From assembly GCF_040054535.1 (NCBI RefSeq), contig NC_090797.1:10205001-10269000 (forward strand): a stretch of 64,000 bases of DNA, written 5' to 3'. The stretch is from Antennarius striatus (lineage: Eukaryota > Chordata > Actinopteri > Lophiiformes > Antennariidae). Position numbers and translations under genes: made by a program. The notes under the pieces were generated by a model. It had not been told where the DNA came from, did not search any database, and worked only from the letters and a program-made list of their open reading frames with translations. The first letter of the stretch is position 1, and every line of letters begins with the position of its first letter. Of the stretch, positions 42,840-56,300 are shown in pieces.

Positions 42840-43128
42840 CTGAAAAAGTAATACATGTAAAAGTAAACACATAATTGATGAATGTAACCCTTTTCTGATG
42901 TATTTTACTTGCAGAATGACATTTATGGGGTTGATTACCGGACTCTACATATTGTCCAACACACTGTGGGGATTCCTTTACTGCAGAATTGTCAAGAGAC
43001 AGAAGAAGTTAACACTGAGGAAGCAGGCCAATGAAAATGGAGTGGAGGGGAACCATCAGACCAATGGACATGCCAAGATCAGCATTGCCAAAAACAAAGA
43101 TGATACAGACACAGAGAGCACCATATGA
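33211..43128 (+). CDS. SLCO1/OATP1-family organic anion transporter, first tandem copy (690 aa)
   Basis: This is a 12-TM organic anion transporting polypeptide, a plasma-membrane sodium-independent exchanger for bile salts, steroid conjugates and thyroid hormones. Coding exons: 33211-33261, 34552-34693, 35194-35326, 36449-36573, 36718-36864, 37255-37353, 37712-37978, 38662-38826, 40180-40375, 40497-40662, 41359-41543, 42404-42468, 42609-42726, 42915-43128; they total 2073 bases. Evidence: [15 protein letters not shown] at TM1-TM2, the superfamily signature [11 protein letters not shown] (residues 241-251), and a Kazal-like loop (457-487, [12 protein letters not shown]...YASPCLAGC) between TM9 and TM10. 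The C-terminal tail is short and polar. The start ATG has A at -3 and follows an acceptor, so a 5' untranslated exon is likely. The exon 1 donor (GTCGGT) is weak. Exons 8-9 look more diverged from OATP1C1 than in the second copy. The exact member (1C1, 1D1 or other) is undecided. Confidence 0.95.
35561..35900 (+). repeat. Degenerate 'caggcagg / cagacaggg' minisatellite-like repeat in SLCO copy 1 intron 3
   Basis: The block is built from imperfect units such as 'caggcaggcagggttcagg', 'cagacagggttcagaaaaca' and 'cagggtcaaaaaacaggc'. It gives a purine-rich open frame at 35524-35844 that is not a gene. It resembles a fish interspersed repeat with internal tandem structure. Confidence 0.7.
38345..38410 (+). 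repeat. Short interspersed repeat fragment in SLCO copy 1 intron 7
   Basis: 'aaatcacctttatttgtaaa' followed by 'gccattttcatgcaa' resembles the opening of a widespread fish repeat ('ctttatttgtatagcac...'). Related openings occur at 46845 and possibly 56398. Confidence 0.5.
39847..39903 (+). repeat. Fish interspersed repeat with a perfect 14-bp inverted repeat, SLCO copy 1 intron 8
   Basis: The arm 'aggcttcttcagtt' (39847-39860), a 5-base loop and its exact complement (39866-39879) form a hairpin. It is followed by 'cttcgatgaaaggtgaaatg' and 'tcttcaacc'. The phrase '...gaagcctcttggatga..aggtgaaacgtcttcaa' is frequent in teleost genomes. Confidence 0.7.
41872..42117 (+). repeat. Local direct duplication in SLCO copy 1 intron 11
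   Basis: Copies at about 41872-41960 and 42025-42117 share 'tttgtgaggaactttcagtg' followed by 'tgtagctctgagc' and similar flanks ending in 'cctgaacg' plus a C run. About 65 bases lie between them, including a poly-C and a CA tract. Confidence 0.85.
42757..42838. repeat. GA microsatellite in SLCO copy 1 intron 13
   Basis: About 40 GA units, with one AA interruption, fill much of the 188-base intron between exons 13 and 14, starting 31 bases after the donor. Confidence 0.97.
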
Positions 43129-43716
43129 GTCTTGAGATTTTAGTATATAAATCTTGAGGAATTGTTCAATGCAAACACAGATAGCCATTGTCAAGTGTTG
43201 GACTGAATCCATATGGAATTGTGTATTGTCAGCACACTTGGACTTACACTCATTTGCCATAAGATACAGTGTGTAAACCTCAGCTATTCTACGGCGAGAG
43301 CTTACTTTTATTAGGAACAATCAAATGACATTAAATGAAATGCAATACTCATCTTTACAGTAAATTGTAGTACTTAGAGGTCATAGTTGTATTCATGCCT
43401 CAAAACAATGAAAAAAATAATGTGAACATCTAAATAGGTAAAATTTATGACGCTGTTCTCCTAGGTGCCATTTCAGTATGACGACTCAGAAGTTCAGAAC
43501 AAAATTTATCAAATATCTGATGCACGTTGTGTCCATTATTTATACTTGAATAGCATTATGTCAAGTAAGTATGTGTAGGGCAAAAAGTGTATTCAGTATT
43601 TGCTCAATATGTACATTGTATAGTTTCAAATGTGTAATGTTAATGACCTGAGATGCAGAAGCATTATGTTGTTGTTCAGTGACAGTGATAGTCAGCCTAC
43701 CTCATTGTCTTTGCTA

Positions 43717-43722
43717 AATAAA
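43717..43722 (+). terminator. Candidate polyadenylation signal of SLCO copy 1
   Basis: AATAAA lies about 590 bases after the stop codon at 43126-43128. Assignment is by position only. Confidence 0.5.
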
Positions 43723-45179
43723 TTGTAATGAAGACAAAAAGGGAGACTAAGGTTTAAGTTTATATTGTGTTAAACCTAACCAATCAAACTGAAAAGCTTC
43801 ACTTTTCACAGTAATGAGGAGAAAATCACTCTGCAATTCCTTAAGAAATAAGAAGAAACTAAGATTTTTTTTTAATGACAATAGAGGGTCCAACTGGGAC
43901 AGGCACATATTTGAATTCCTAAATGTAGAGTTGCTGCAGAACAGAATTTGCTTCTTCACTGATAATCAGAGGATGTGTATTCACTGACAGAATACACACT
44001 TACTCCAGCCACTGAAAGTAGCGGAACATTTCTACAATTAATTGAATTCATTTGCAATAACAATAGATTCACTTAAACTATAGGCCCTTGAAGCCATATG
44101 ACAATACTGTTCAACTTCAGTGTTTCTTTTAGAAACTCCAATAGCATTCTGTTTCATTTAACAGACTTGCTTCCAATCTCTGTTCTATTAGTAATAAACC
44201 AGCAGCATTTGTCATGCCTTACTATCTTCCTGTTTGACGAAGTGCACACTCTATGTTACATAAATTTTTCCAAACCTTGAGTCATAAATGGTCATCTGAA
44301 CTACTAAAATTTATTTGGATGAAGCTCATTGTTGGATAGCATTATTAATTGATTGATAGCAGAGTAAATATTAACAGAATTAAACTCAAACCTTATTTTA
44401 TTACTTTTAATGTAGATAAATATACAGCATAAATTAACAATCATGATTATCGATAACAACCCTGTATATTGAATTTGATATGCTTATATTGTGTCATGTT
44501 TTTTTCTTCTTTTCTTTAATGTTCTTTTCTTTTTTAAACAGTTTTGTTGATTCTCCATGCATTGTACATTATTAAATACAATTTTGCTGTCAACGAATTC
44601 AAGTGGCAGGGTTTCCATGTATGTCTCACAACACAGAAAATCAGCTTTGCTCTGTTACCGATGGCTCATATGACTTTGTAACCAGTTAGTGACTTTAGAA
44701 CAGTTATGCTTAAGCAGTTTTGATTTTGAGCATCTTTCCCTCATTCTTTTGATTTATCTGCTTTGGTTAAGCCTCATCATTGTCGTAGTATTTGGTCAGC
44801 CTCTCTGTGCAATTACACTGCACATGATTCAAAAGTTAAAGTAGCCAGTGAACTATTGGAATATAAAGTAGCTAAAGATTTTATTATTATTATCCACAGA
44901 AAAAAAAAATCAGAATATAGAAATATGAACCTGAATTACATTTTGATGTAGTTATAGAAATTTGTGTTTATAGCATGTCATTCTAAGTCTTAGAAAACAG
45001 TCTTTAAAACGTGTTTTGCTCTTGTCTTAGAAAGTAAGACATTATCCAGACATGGAGAAAAGTCAATGGCACCAACGAAACGTCAATCATTAGCAACTTG
45101 ATTATCTAATGAAATATTCTCAGACGTTATTGGATCAAAGGCAAATGTCATTATCTATTACTGATCTTACTTATTGCTT

Positions 45180-45262
45180 AAGTGGGCAGCACGTTGTAGC
45201 ATTCATTCCATCCAGGTGAGAGGAGTGTACATCCCAGATGAGGCGCCAGCTATTCGTGGGGC
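45180..45262 (+). repeat. Teleost interspersed repeat fragment
   Basis: 'gggcagcacgttgtagcatt' and 'acatcccagatgaggcgcca' followed by '..tcgtggggcac' match degraded pieces of the family seen at 7690-7915. Confidence 0.5.
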
Positions 45263-46844
45263 ACTTTTTATTCCCTGTCATTTAATTTTATTCAACATCA
45301 TAGTGTTCAAAAACCTGTCAGATTGTGCAATGTCTCATTTCACCAGCAGGCTGTACTCAAAACACAGTGTATCCATCATTAGTGTCTCACTACTATTTGT
45401 TCAAACCAAACCCAGTCAGACAGGGAGTATTTATAATTTATAACAAAACAATGCTTACATTTCTTTTCAACTATGACTACCTGAGTTTTAAATTGAAGTA
45501 CAAGCCACCATATTTAACACATAAAAATATGTTTTCGTGTCTTCATGTAAAAATGTAAAAAAAAAAAAAAAAGGTTTGAAACAGTTGTGCCAAATGCAAG
45601 AGAAAATGGTGAACACACCTTCATTGTGCAGGAATGTCAGGGCTTTAATCTTTATCCGTGGAATTTGTGAGGGGCCAAGGCTGATTATATGACCTGCTGA
45701 CTGTTGGTCTGGACCCCCCCTTCCACCAGTCACTGGGCTATTAAAGGATTCCCTGACAGCCCAACACTGTGATACAGTATTAAAATGGATACACTATTCC
45801 ATGTTAGACTGAGAACATTTTTAGGTTTGTGTTCAATGCTGTTTTGTATGAAGTAGATTTATTAAATTAAATTTCTAAATTTCTTTTTATTTGAGAATTT
45901 TCCCTATAATGGAAAAGTCAACTGGTCTGGTTTGGAGTTATTAATTTGCTCCCTTCCACCTCCCCCTGTTCACTTATTGCTGTTCTCCACCCGGTCAGGC
46001 TGGTATGTGTGCAGAATAAAAATGTGGAAGGCCTTTTGTCCCACTGGTAATGAGCCACGTCTCTGCTCTGAGACTGGAGGATAGGAGTTTGAGGGCATCA
46101 GATTTTACCTCCTCTCGGTTGGAAGAGAGGCACGTGGCTGCTTGAAGAGGAGCAGAGAAGAAAGGAGAGACTCCAATCATCTGGAAAGGTATTTTCGCAA
46201 ACTTTCTCAATACTTATGAGACAGTTTTAGTCCTATCAGCTTCTCTAAATATATATAAAATTCAAATATTTTAAATAGTTAAGCTTTGGTTTTCTTTCAA
46301 ACCCAAAACAAGAGACAAGTTTTAGTAAAAGTTCTGTAAAACAAGGATTACGTAGCAGGAAAACAGGGAACAAGCAGACAGAGAGTGGAAGGGTGTCATT
46401 CTGCAACTCATACAACAGGTGTAGCTGTATGGACTGGGAAAGCTGGCAGTGATGATTTGAGAATGGTGGCGAAGCATTAGTAGTGAAACAATACAGGAGA
46501 TATACTCTAGTATACAGTAGATACTCTTCAACATCAAGAGTCCATACTATTATAGCAGGTGGAGCAATTTGTCTGAGTGCAGGGGAAACCATGGTTTGTA
46601 TGCTCGAACTGATGAGTGACTGTTGTCAGGTGAGGAGACGAGGGAGGGAGGGAACAGACAAGTGAGAAAACTAGGAGGTTAGAGTCACATGATATCACAG
46701 TCATGATTCTTGTCATTGGTTTGTCTATGGTAAGTCCTGGAGGAGGGAGTCACCTCATAATAGGGTCGTCATTGATGGCCCAGGGGGAAAACGGAGGCAT
46801 AATAGGCTGCAGGAGGTAGAAACAAGGTATGCCGAAGTACTGTA

Positions 46845-46985
46845 ATCAACCAAACAACTTTTATTTGTATAGCACTTAGTCACATCAGCAGACATTTCAA
46901 AGTGCTTTAACAGAAAGAGAAACCCAACAATGAGTTTCAGGACCAAAAGGCCTGGTGACAGTCGATGTGCTCGGCAGAGTAAAAG
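46845..46985 (+). repeat. Teleost interspersed repeat fragment
   Basis: 'acaacttttatttgtatagc' followed by 'actt', then 'tttcaaagtgctttaacaga' and 'gaaacccaacaatgag', has the layout of a common fish repeat that opens with a 'tttatttgtatagc' box and continues with 'aaacccaacaatga'. Confidence 0.6.
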
Positions 46986-48387
46986 AACAGACAGGTTCTT
47001 AAGTTTACAAGCAGTTGCTTAGACCTCTCAAATGGCTCCATTCCTCCTGAACTACACCCACTCAACCTTGGGGTTCAAGAAACACAAGTAGAATTGGAGG
47101 TAACCGCATGTGAGAGGCTGCAAGTCATATGATATCTCTGATGTTGGTTGTTTTTGGAATGTTAATGAAGGCCATTGTGTCACATCCTAGATTTGAACCA
47201 GATTAGTCTCAGTGAAGAAGCCAAGCCAAGAAAACTCATGGAGTTTGACTTAATAAATGCAATACTAGCATTGCATGTTGTAAGCAGGATTATGGGGCTC
47301 ATGAGAGGGACTACAAATAACTCACTGGGGCCCAGAGCAGACACAAGTCATGAGGAATGATAAAAACTGTTATACTGCTACAGCCAATGTGTGGATTATG
47401 GAACTTGAGCCAAGGAACAAAGAAAAAAACAGGTGAGTGAATTACCAAAAAATATGTTACGCTGAAGATTTGACATCAGTGGTCTGGGTTAAATTGTTGA
47501 AAAGAGACTCTATGATCCAGCTTTCAAGTACCCTTGCGAAGCCTAAATCAGCAACTAATGACAGAATTTTTTGCAGTGCAGGAGCTAATTATTTGAAAAT
47601 AGCATAAAATACTAACAAATTATCAAAATATGTTTTATATATTGTCACGTTAACGGAACAAAGAAATTGAGGAATCTAATTGACAACTTAATAAAAATAA
47701 AAAGGCAAAACTCCTTTAAGCAAAACTTCATCTCATCCACAATTAGAATTCTAGAGTCAATAGCACATTAAGCAGCAAAAGATTCCTGACAAACAGGATT
47801 ATCACGTCTGCATTTTCCTTGCCCTGAGCAGTGCAATCAATCCCTCATCAACTGTCTAACTGCAATCAGTATACAAACAAATTAAATGATCTATTAAAAC
47901 CTTTGCATGTGAGTTGCTGAGGCTCCAAAGAAGCATTTTTTGGTACAATTTATTGAAGCAACATGTTCAATGTAAATAATTTAATTTCTACGCTCTACTG
48001 CAACAGAGCAAAACCACTGGAAAATGCTGATGCAAAAATTATTAATTAATTAATTACATACTGTATTTCATAAACACAGAAAGAGATAACTGCTTGGTGC
48101 TCTCCCGCATAGTAATCTGGGTTAAGAATGACTGGGGATTCATGATTTCTGGAAGATGGGGCTGGAGCAGGATGGGCAGAGGAGTTGACCGACAAATGTA
48201 GTGTCTGCGCTGAGCTAGCAGAGTGAAGGTAAGGTGAAGGAAAGCTGCAGACACCACCCTGTTGACAGACAGGGAAGGGAGGAGACAACTAAAGAGGGGC
48301 TAAGAGAGAAAACCATCAAAATCAATAGAAGAGGAGTCATGACCAGAACCACATTAAGATTTTGAGGAATTCTTCTGATGAGATCAG

Positions 48388-49386
<999 letters not shown>

Positions 49387-50172
49387 CAGGACTTGTTGAC
49401 ACTGAAAGAATTCAATCTTAAGGAAATTACCTTTGAAAACCTGTTAGATTTTGTTAATCTATTCCACGTTTTCTGCATATATGTATTAAGCTTTTCAGAA
49501 AGGTCAAAGAAGTTGTCATTAGAAACTCTGATAATGGATTCATCCTGCATTTCCTGATATTTATTGCTCTGAGAGGATTATAAGGGGAAGATGCTGGCAG
49601 ACTGTACTGGGTAGCCCAAGGGTTACTTTGTTGATTGACGGTCGACATATTCACACACGCAACACTGGACTGGCAGGTCTGGTTTTTCACTTCAAAACTA
49701 CAAAATAAATAAGTGTTAAAATGTTTGTAGAACTCAAATCTGTAAAGAGATTGCTGTATACTTTCTCTTTGTATATGCATACATGTAGGGATGCGGCCTT
49801 TGTAATCTGGCCCGCCAAACTTATTTAAAATTCATTCATTTATGAAATAAATTCAGTTTTGAAATTTTTGTTTTATATTAAACCTTGCATATGTATGCTT
49901 TGCTGACTTTTAAAGGCCAAAACCTGTTATATAATGATTTTTTTTTTTTTTGTGTCATTTGCATTAGTACAAATAAAGACTCCATCCATCTGCTCCTCAG
50001 CAGGCCCACTTGACAAATATAAGAACTCTCTGTGGCAGTCACAATGTTTTCCCATTCCCGGTGTAGCCTCTCTTAGGAATTTGCCTCTTTCCAATATTTA
50101 TGCAAAGCTAGGCTTACCAACAATACTCGTAGCACAGAGTGAGAGTGGCCTCCCGCCAGTTCATATAAGCTG

Positions 50173-50216
50173 TTTTCACATTAAAACAGCTTATGTGAAC
50201 TGTTTTAATGTGAAAA
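50173..50216. repeat. Perfect 16-bp inverted repeat with 12-base loop
   Basis: The arm 'ttttcacattaaaaca' (50173-50188) and its exact complement (50201-50216) lie about 160 bases upstream of the second SLCO start codon. It could form a cruciform or hairpin, or be a remnant of a small inverted-repeat element. No regulatory role is shown. Confidence 0.9.
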
Positions 50217-50373
50217 GTTTTAAAGAATTACAAAAAGTGAAACTTGTCAAATGTTTTATCCTTCTATTTTTTTAACCTTCTGCCTTTTATTGTCTATCAT
50301 ATGTGTGTATCTGTATTTCTCGTAGTGATTGGAGGGCTGGAAGGTAACCAGGCAGTCAAAGTTTGACGTTGGC

Positions 50374-53300
50374 ATGGAGGACACAGAAGACAGAACCAGA
50401 ATGACCAGTCAGCAGCCTCTGTGTTACCCTGACCAGAAGAGCAGAAAATGCCCTGGCATCTCAACTCTCAAAGTACTGTTATTTTTACTCAAGACTTCTG
50501 TTTACATGAAATTCTTTTTTAAACGCCTTAATCTAATTTTAAGCATATCATTTGCTAATGTGTTTGAAATTGCTTTGAATAAAAGGGTAGTAATGCCATC
50601 TCCTGATTGCAAAAGGTAAAACTTCAATTCAGTCATATAGATCACAGATAAAGAAAGGCTAGTTGTACTTTCTTAAATTAACAACTAAGGAAGAAATAAC
50701 ACTAAAATAAAGAATAAAACAATGTTTAAAATAATAAAAATAATAAAATCTTGATGAAAAATAAGTCATTAATTTGATTCATATCAGTCTCCTGTCATTC
50801 TCTCTGGATAGATGCTTCACTTCAGCGTATGAAGAATCGAGTCAAGAGCTGAGTTCACGTTGTTTTCAAGAATCGTGGTTTTCCATATTTCAATGTTTAG
50901 TTACGTTTACCATCATTTCAGTGTCGGCCTGATTGCAGCACTACATTACTATGCAGAGTAAATGGAACATTTCTCCAAAAATATATCTGTACAACATTAT
51001 CTTCCGTGATGCTTTTGTCTTGGGTCTTCCTTGAAGTTGGTAAATATTGAGTTTAAAAGTAATTTTATTTTTTAAAAATTAACCAATTAAATAGGAGACT
51101 AAAATACTTATATCAAAAGCATAACATATTATAGGTGTTCTGTTTTCTTCCGCAATTGCTTGTGTCAAAAATATTGCATTAATTCTCAACCTTTATTTCA
51201 AAGAAGACACTAAACTAGAGTGAAAGAAATTGATTTTACTCTTTGCCATCAAATATTGGTGTGCTTATTAGATTATGTATCGTTTTATATGCTCTAAATA
51301 AATTTGAAAATAAGTTTGCAGGAGAACTGCCGTAATCCCCAGAGGGAATACATGTAGTAATGAAGTCACCGCAGAACACTGGCGGGAAAAAAATAAATGT
51401 CAGGAACACTAATATGCAGGAGGGTGAAGCTGTTCTATGCAGGGAATTGTAAACTTTATGTATCTTCCAAACTGGTTTGAGAATAATTTACATTAATAAA
51501 ATGGTGTGGAAGAATTATTATTAGAATGGCGAAAACTTAACGTTCATGATGTATCAGCTGTAAACATTTTGGCAGTACAGACATTAATGAACATTATGGA
51601 GTATTTAGTTGCCCCAGGGACGTGGTGGAGACCAATTATGACGATAAAAAAACAAGAGACTGATTGAAATAAACACTCACTCCATTTGAAGATATGTAAA
51701 TAACACACATTTTGAAAACATCTTTTGTAATCAACAACCCAATAAAGGACGTTATGTTGATGCTTTTAAAAATTGCCAGATTTAAATTGCTGCTCACAAA
51801 ACATTTGCTACCATGTTTTTCCAGATGTTTATTGTGGCGCTGTCCTTCGCCTATTTTTCCAAGGCACTGACGGGAGCCTACATGAAGAGCACTATCACTC
51901 AGATCGAGAGGCGTTTTGATCTCCCCAGCACACATGTTGGACTCATAGATGGCAGTTTTGAGATGGGTACCAGCAATAGTTTGATTAAACCATCATAATT
52001 TGCACATTTAATCATGTCTTACATTGGCGTCTGCGGACTTTGATAATCTTAGCTGTTGATTCTCAAAAAGTTACGTAATTTTTTTTTCCTCTGTTTATTT
52101 GCTTTTTCTGTTTTTTGAGGCAGGCAACTTGTTGTTTCTCGCTGTGGTCAGCCATTTTGGGGCCAAATTTCATCGACCCAGACTTATTGCTGTAGGCTGT
52201 TTCATCATGGCTGTAGGGGCCTTACTCACTGGCCTGACACATTTCTTCATGGGACGGTATACATAACCGAATGCCTCATTTTACATTAAAAGAAAGTCAC
52301 ATGTAAATGGATTAATCCCTGGGCTGTTGTGGTTTTCACAGCTACAAGTACGGCACAGTCGCTCAGGTTTTCAAGAATGACAGCTTGAATATTGGTCCAT
52401 GTGTGGATCCTTTGAAAAAAGAGCATGTACCGGAAATTCAGAAACTGCCCATTGTGGAAGATAATGCAGGTAAGAAAGAATGACCAAAGAACTTCACTGA
52501 TATATCATGAATTTGAAGTCCTTTCATTTAAATCTGCCATAAAGTCTTGAACATAACGTACTTTCACAGGACAAATGTAGCCAACAGTCCTATGCTGATT
52601 CTTGCTAACGTTAACAGTCGGTATAGGAGGTACCTTATACTGTGTGAGGGAACACTGTCTCATCAGCAACACCAGCACATCTTGCTGGCGCTTTTTCAAC
52701 CATCCCTGGAATGCACTGATCCTAATCTGACCTTCAGACTCACTCACCTACTGTGCCACATATAACTGCACAGCCACTGATATTATTAACCCCAAAGTTA
52801 CACCACATGAATGGCTGAAAACTTCAGTAATTTTGAAGCACAGTCTTCTAAATTAGGGCAAATCCCCCCCATGTCTGTGACCACAACTGCACAGAAACAT
52901 AGCATTCATAACCCCATTTCAGCAGCACAATAAATAGTCTGTATGTGGGCTGTCGGGTACAATGAGAGCCAAAAGAAATCATAAAGAGAAATGCAAAAGA
53001 AGAATATGTGGGAGAATCAGATGTGACATCAGTAAGGAAGCAGACATTGGTAAAATTTATTGTAATAGTTTCAGTTTGGACTCGTCGGTCCGTGTATTCT
53101 TCCCTGTTTTCTTCTCTATTTCATTCTGCCTTGAAGAGCAGACCCTGTTCCAGTCAATTCCAGTTTTCTGATGGGCTTCAGCTGGAATGTTATGTCCATT
53201 TTTCTATTGTTGAGCCATAATTAATTTGTCTTCCCTTAGAGATATTTTACTCTGCCACAGAAAGCAATGCATTGATCCTGTTGAGTTATTCTGAAGGGAT

Positions 53301-56300
53301 TTATTGAGAAACACCATATTGAAGTCACCTACAGTGCAGTGGTACACAATCTTCAAGCCACATCCTATTGAAATTGAATGAACACCACATTGTGCTCATA
53401 AATTTGGTTTCCAGGCAGTCCGCACAACAGAGATAGCAGACTTCATTTTCTCAATAATGTGTGATGGAGGGTTCATTTCAAAGTTATGTTTCTTTTTCTA
53501 ACTGATGTGTTGATTCTAGGGAACAGCAATCCAGAGCATACAAAACATTTTTAAAAAATTTAAGATGTATACTAAAATATAATGTTTGTTTTTTTAATTT
53601 AAGGAACGTTTAATTACTCCGTTTTTTAAACGTAACCTGCTATAAAGCAATATCTGTGAAAATGCTTATTTATGAGACTGTTGCAAAATGAGTATTGTGC
53701 ATTCTTCTTGTGTGTGTCTCATGGAGCCTGTCTGAAAGAGTACGGGTCCAACATGTGGATCTACGTGTTTCTCGGAAATGCTCTTCGGGGGATTGGAGAA
53801 ACCCCAGTCACACCTCTGGGCATCTCTTACATCGATGATTTTGCTAAAGCAGAAAACTCTCCCTTCTACATTGGTATGATATCACTGTTCACTATACTTT
53901 GTGTGTAGATCTAATGTCATATGATGGCGGGTAATGTGAGTGAAAAAATTTTCCCGTCCTTCTACAATTTTTAAGAATAATTTAATCCAACAATGATGTT
54001 TCAATAATATATGTGTCTGGTTATTAACATATCACAAGCTTATCCCCTACAGTAATAAATTAATGGCAGTTTGTGCTGAGATGTATGTTTCACATGTGCC
54101 TTCAGCCTTGCACCTGTCATCCTGATTTTCCATGTCCAGCTGCGGTCTTGTGTCTCCATGCTTATATCTACTATGTGCAGCTAATGGAAGGCCTTTAATT
54201 CAGCGAGTTTTCTACAACGTTAGATACTTTCTTGTAATCAGTCAAATGGGTTATCTGATGTGCGTGTCTGTTTAGCCTGTACTGTCAGAGTACCTTTCAT
54301 CAACTTGAGCACAATCATTTCATGACTCACAGCTTGTCTCCAGACTATTTCACTCCTGGGCCCCATATTGGGTTTCCTCCTTGGGTCCTATTGTGCCAGG
54401 CTATATGTCGACATTGGGTATGTTGACTTGGGTGAGTATGATGCGTTTGTTTTGGAACTATCATCTGATATGGTGAGTCTTCATCTGAACTTGAACGCTC
54501 CTGATTTCAGTTGACAAAAGTGTGAAAGGAGATGTCTGGTCTCATCTGTTCTGGTCTGAAATCAGTGACTAATCTGTACACTCAAAGGCTCTTTTTACGC
54601 CTGAGATTCATGGACTGAAGAGGCCAATACGTATTTATCTTTGCTGTTCATGACACAATAACATAGAGGCAGGATGTGCATTTTACAGGACACGTCTTTG
54701 AGGACTTTTCTGAATGACCCTTGGAGGACTGGTCTTAAGTCTCATAGATAGGTTTGGTTAAATCAAGAATGCATTTGTTAAACAAATGGAATTAGTTGTG
54801 ACTATTCCCCCATCCTGGATAATTAAAATGCAATTAAGATTGCTGCTTCCAAACAAAACCTCCTGGTTTTACAAAGACAAGACCAAGTGTCATGCAATGA
54901 AAGTATAACCAACGCACATTAGCCTTCCTGCGTCTGCCTTGTGCTCACCAAGAAACTTCTGTCATCCAGACAAATTGACCATCACCTCTCAAGACGCCCG
55001 CTGGGTCGGTGCCTGGTGGTTGGGCTTCCTGGTTTCTTCCGCCCTCCTGTTTGTCTGCAGCATTCCCTTCTGGTTTCTGCCCCGCTCCTTGCCACAGAGC
55101 GAGGGAATCGAACCCAGACACGAGATCCTGGATGTGACGGAGAATTCCCTCAGCAGCAGTCACAATGTGAAGCTAACTGACATCGCAAAAGGTTCAGACA
55201 ATCATCTTGTTAAAGAAAGACAGCTCATACTCCATCGCTTTTTCAATTCAAATTTGCATATTATGTGTAGATTTCTAATATTTTATCAAAATTTTGCAGG
55301 TTCGTGGTCATTGTTATTTTACGGGCTGTTCCTTTCATAGGATTTCTTCCCTCACTGAAGCGTCTGTTGGAAACTCCTGCCTACTTCTTCCTCCTCTGTG
55401 GGAGCATTCTGAAGTTCAACTCTTTCATTGGGCTTTTCACCTTCAAAGCCAAATACATGGAACAACAATTTGGACAATCTGCATCCCGAGCCAACTTCCT
55501 CATAGGTATAAAACTAATCCCAGTAAAAAAGCTGCAATATGTGAAAAACTTAAATAGACAGATTAGTTCCTCTTTATAGTAAGGCTACAGCTGAATATCA
55601 GAAAATGGTACCGTTGACTTATTCCTCACAATGTTTTGAGTCTGAACGAAATATTTGTCTCTATCGCAGATAGTGGGAAAACTTTTTTATCATTACAAAC
55701 TTTATTCAAGGAAAATGTGTGATTCACTAGAGTACATATTAGTGTACATAATCTAATTTTATAATTTTCTGCCAAATCAGAATTAGGCTTGATTCAAATC
55801 AAAGTCAAACAAAAGTCAAACTTTCTTTATTTGTCATTATACACACAGAGATGGTACAACGAAATTTCATGGCGCAGCTACAGTTGTCTGCAGACAGCTT
55901 TATCAAAATAGCAAGTTTATGAACAAGTTATTGTCTGATGACGACAAATATATTTTGTTACCGTGTACAAAAAATGTACTTGAGCCTTTGAGATAATCGG
56001 TCACCTAAAATGCAGACCTGCACATGAGAGCAGAAATGCTTTGGAAAAATAATGAAAAGGTAAATTGTTTAGATTTACATTTCTATCAGTGTGTTTCAAT
56101 TTTCATACGTACTTCAAATAAATTTCCGATCCACATTGTCTTAAGTGCATTCACCAGCAGAAGGATTTGTGAATAAAACACTCCGCTTTACTGACCGCAT
56201 TTACAGTATATCACCAGGCTGAAGTCACTCATTTTGAAATTATCACCTGAATGTGACACAAATCAAATTTTTCAGGCTTCTGTGAGCACAAAAATCTAAC

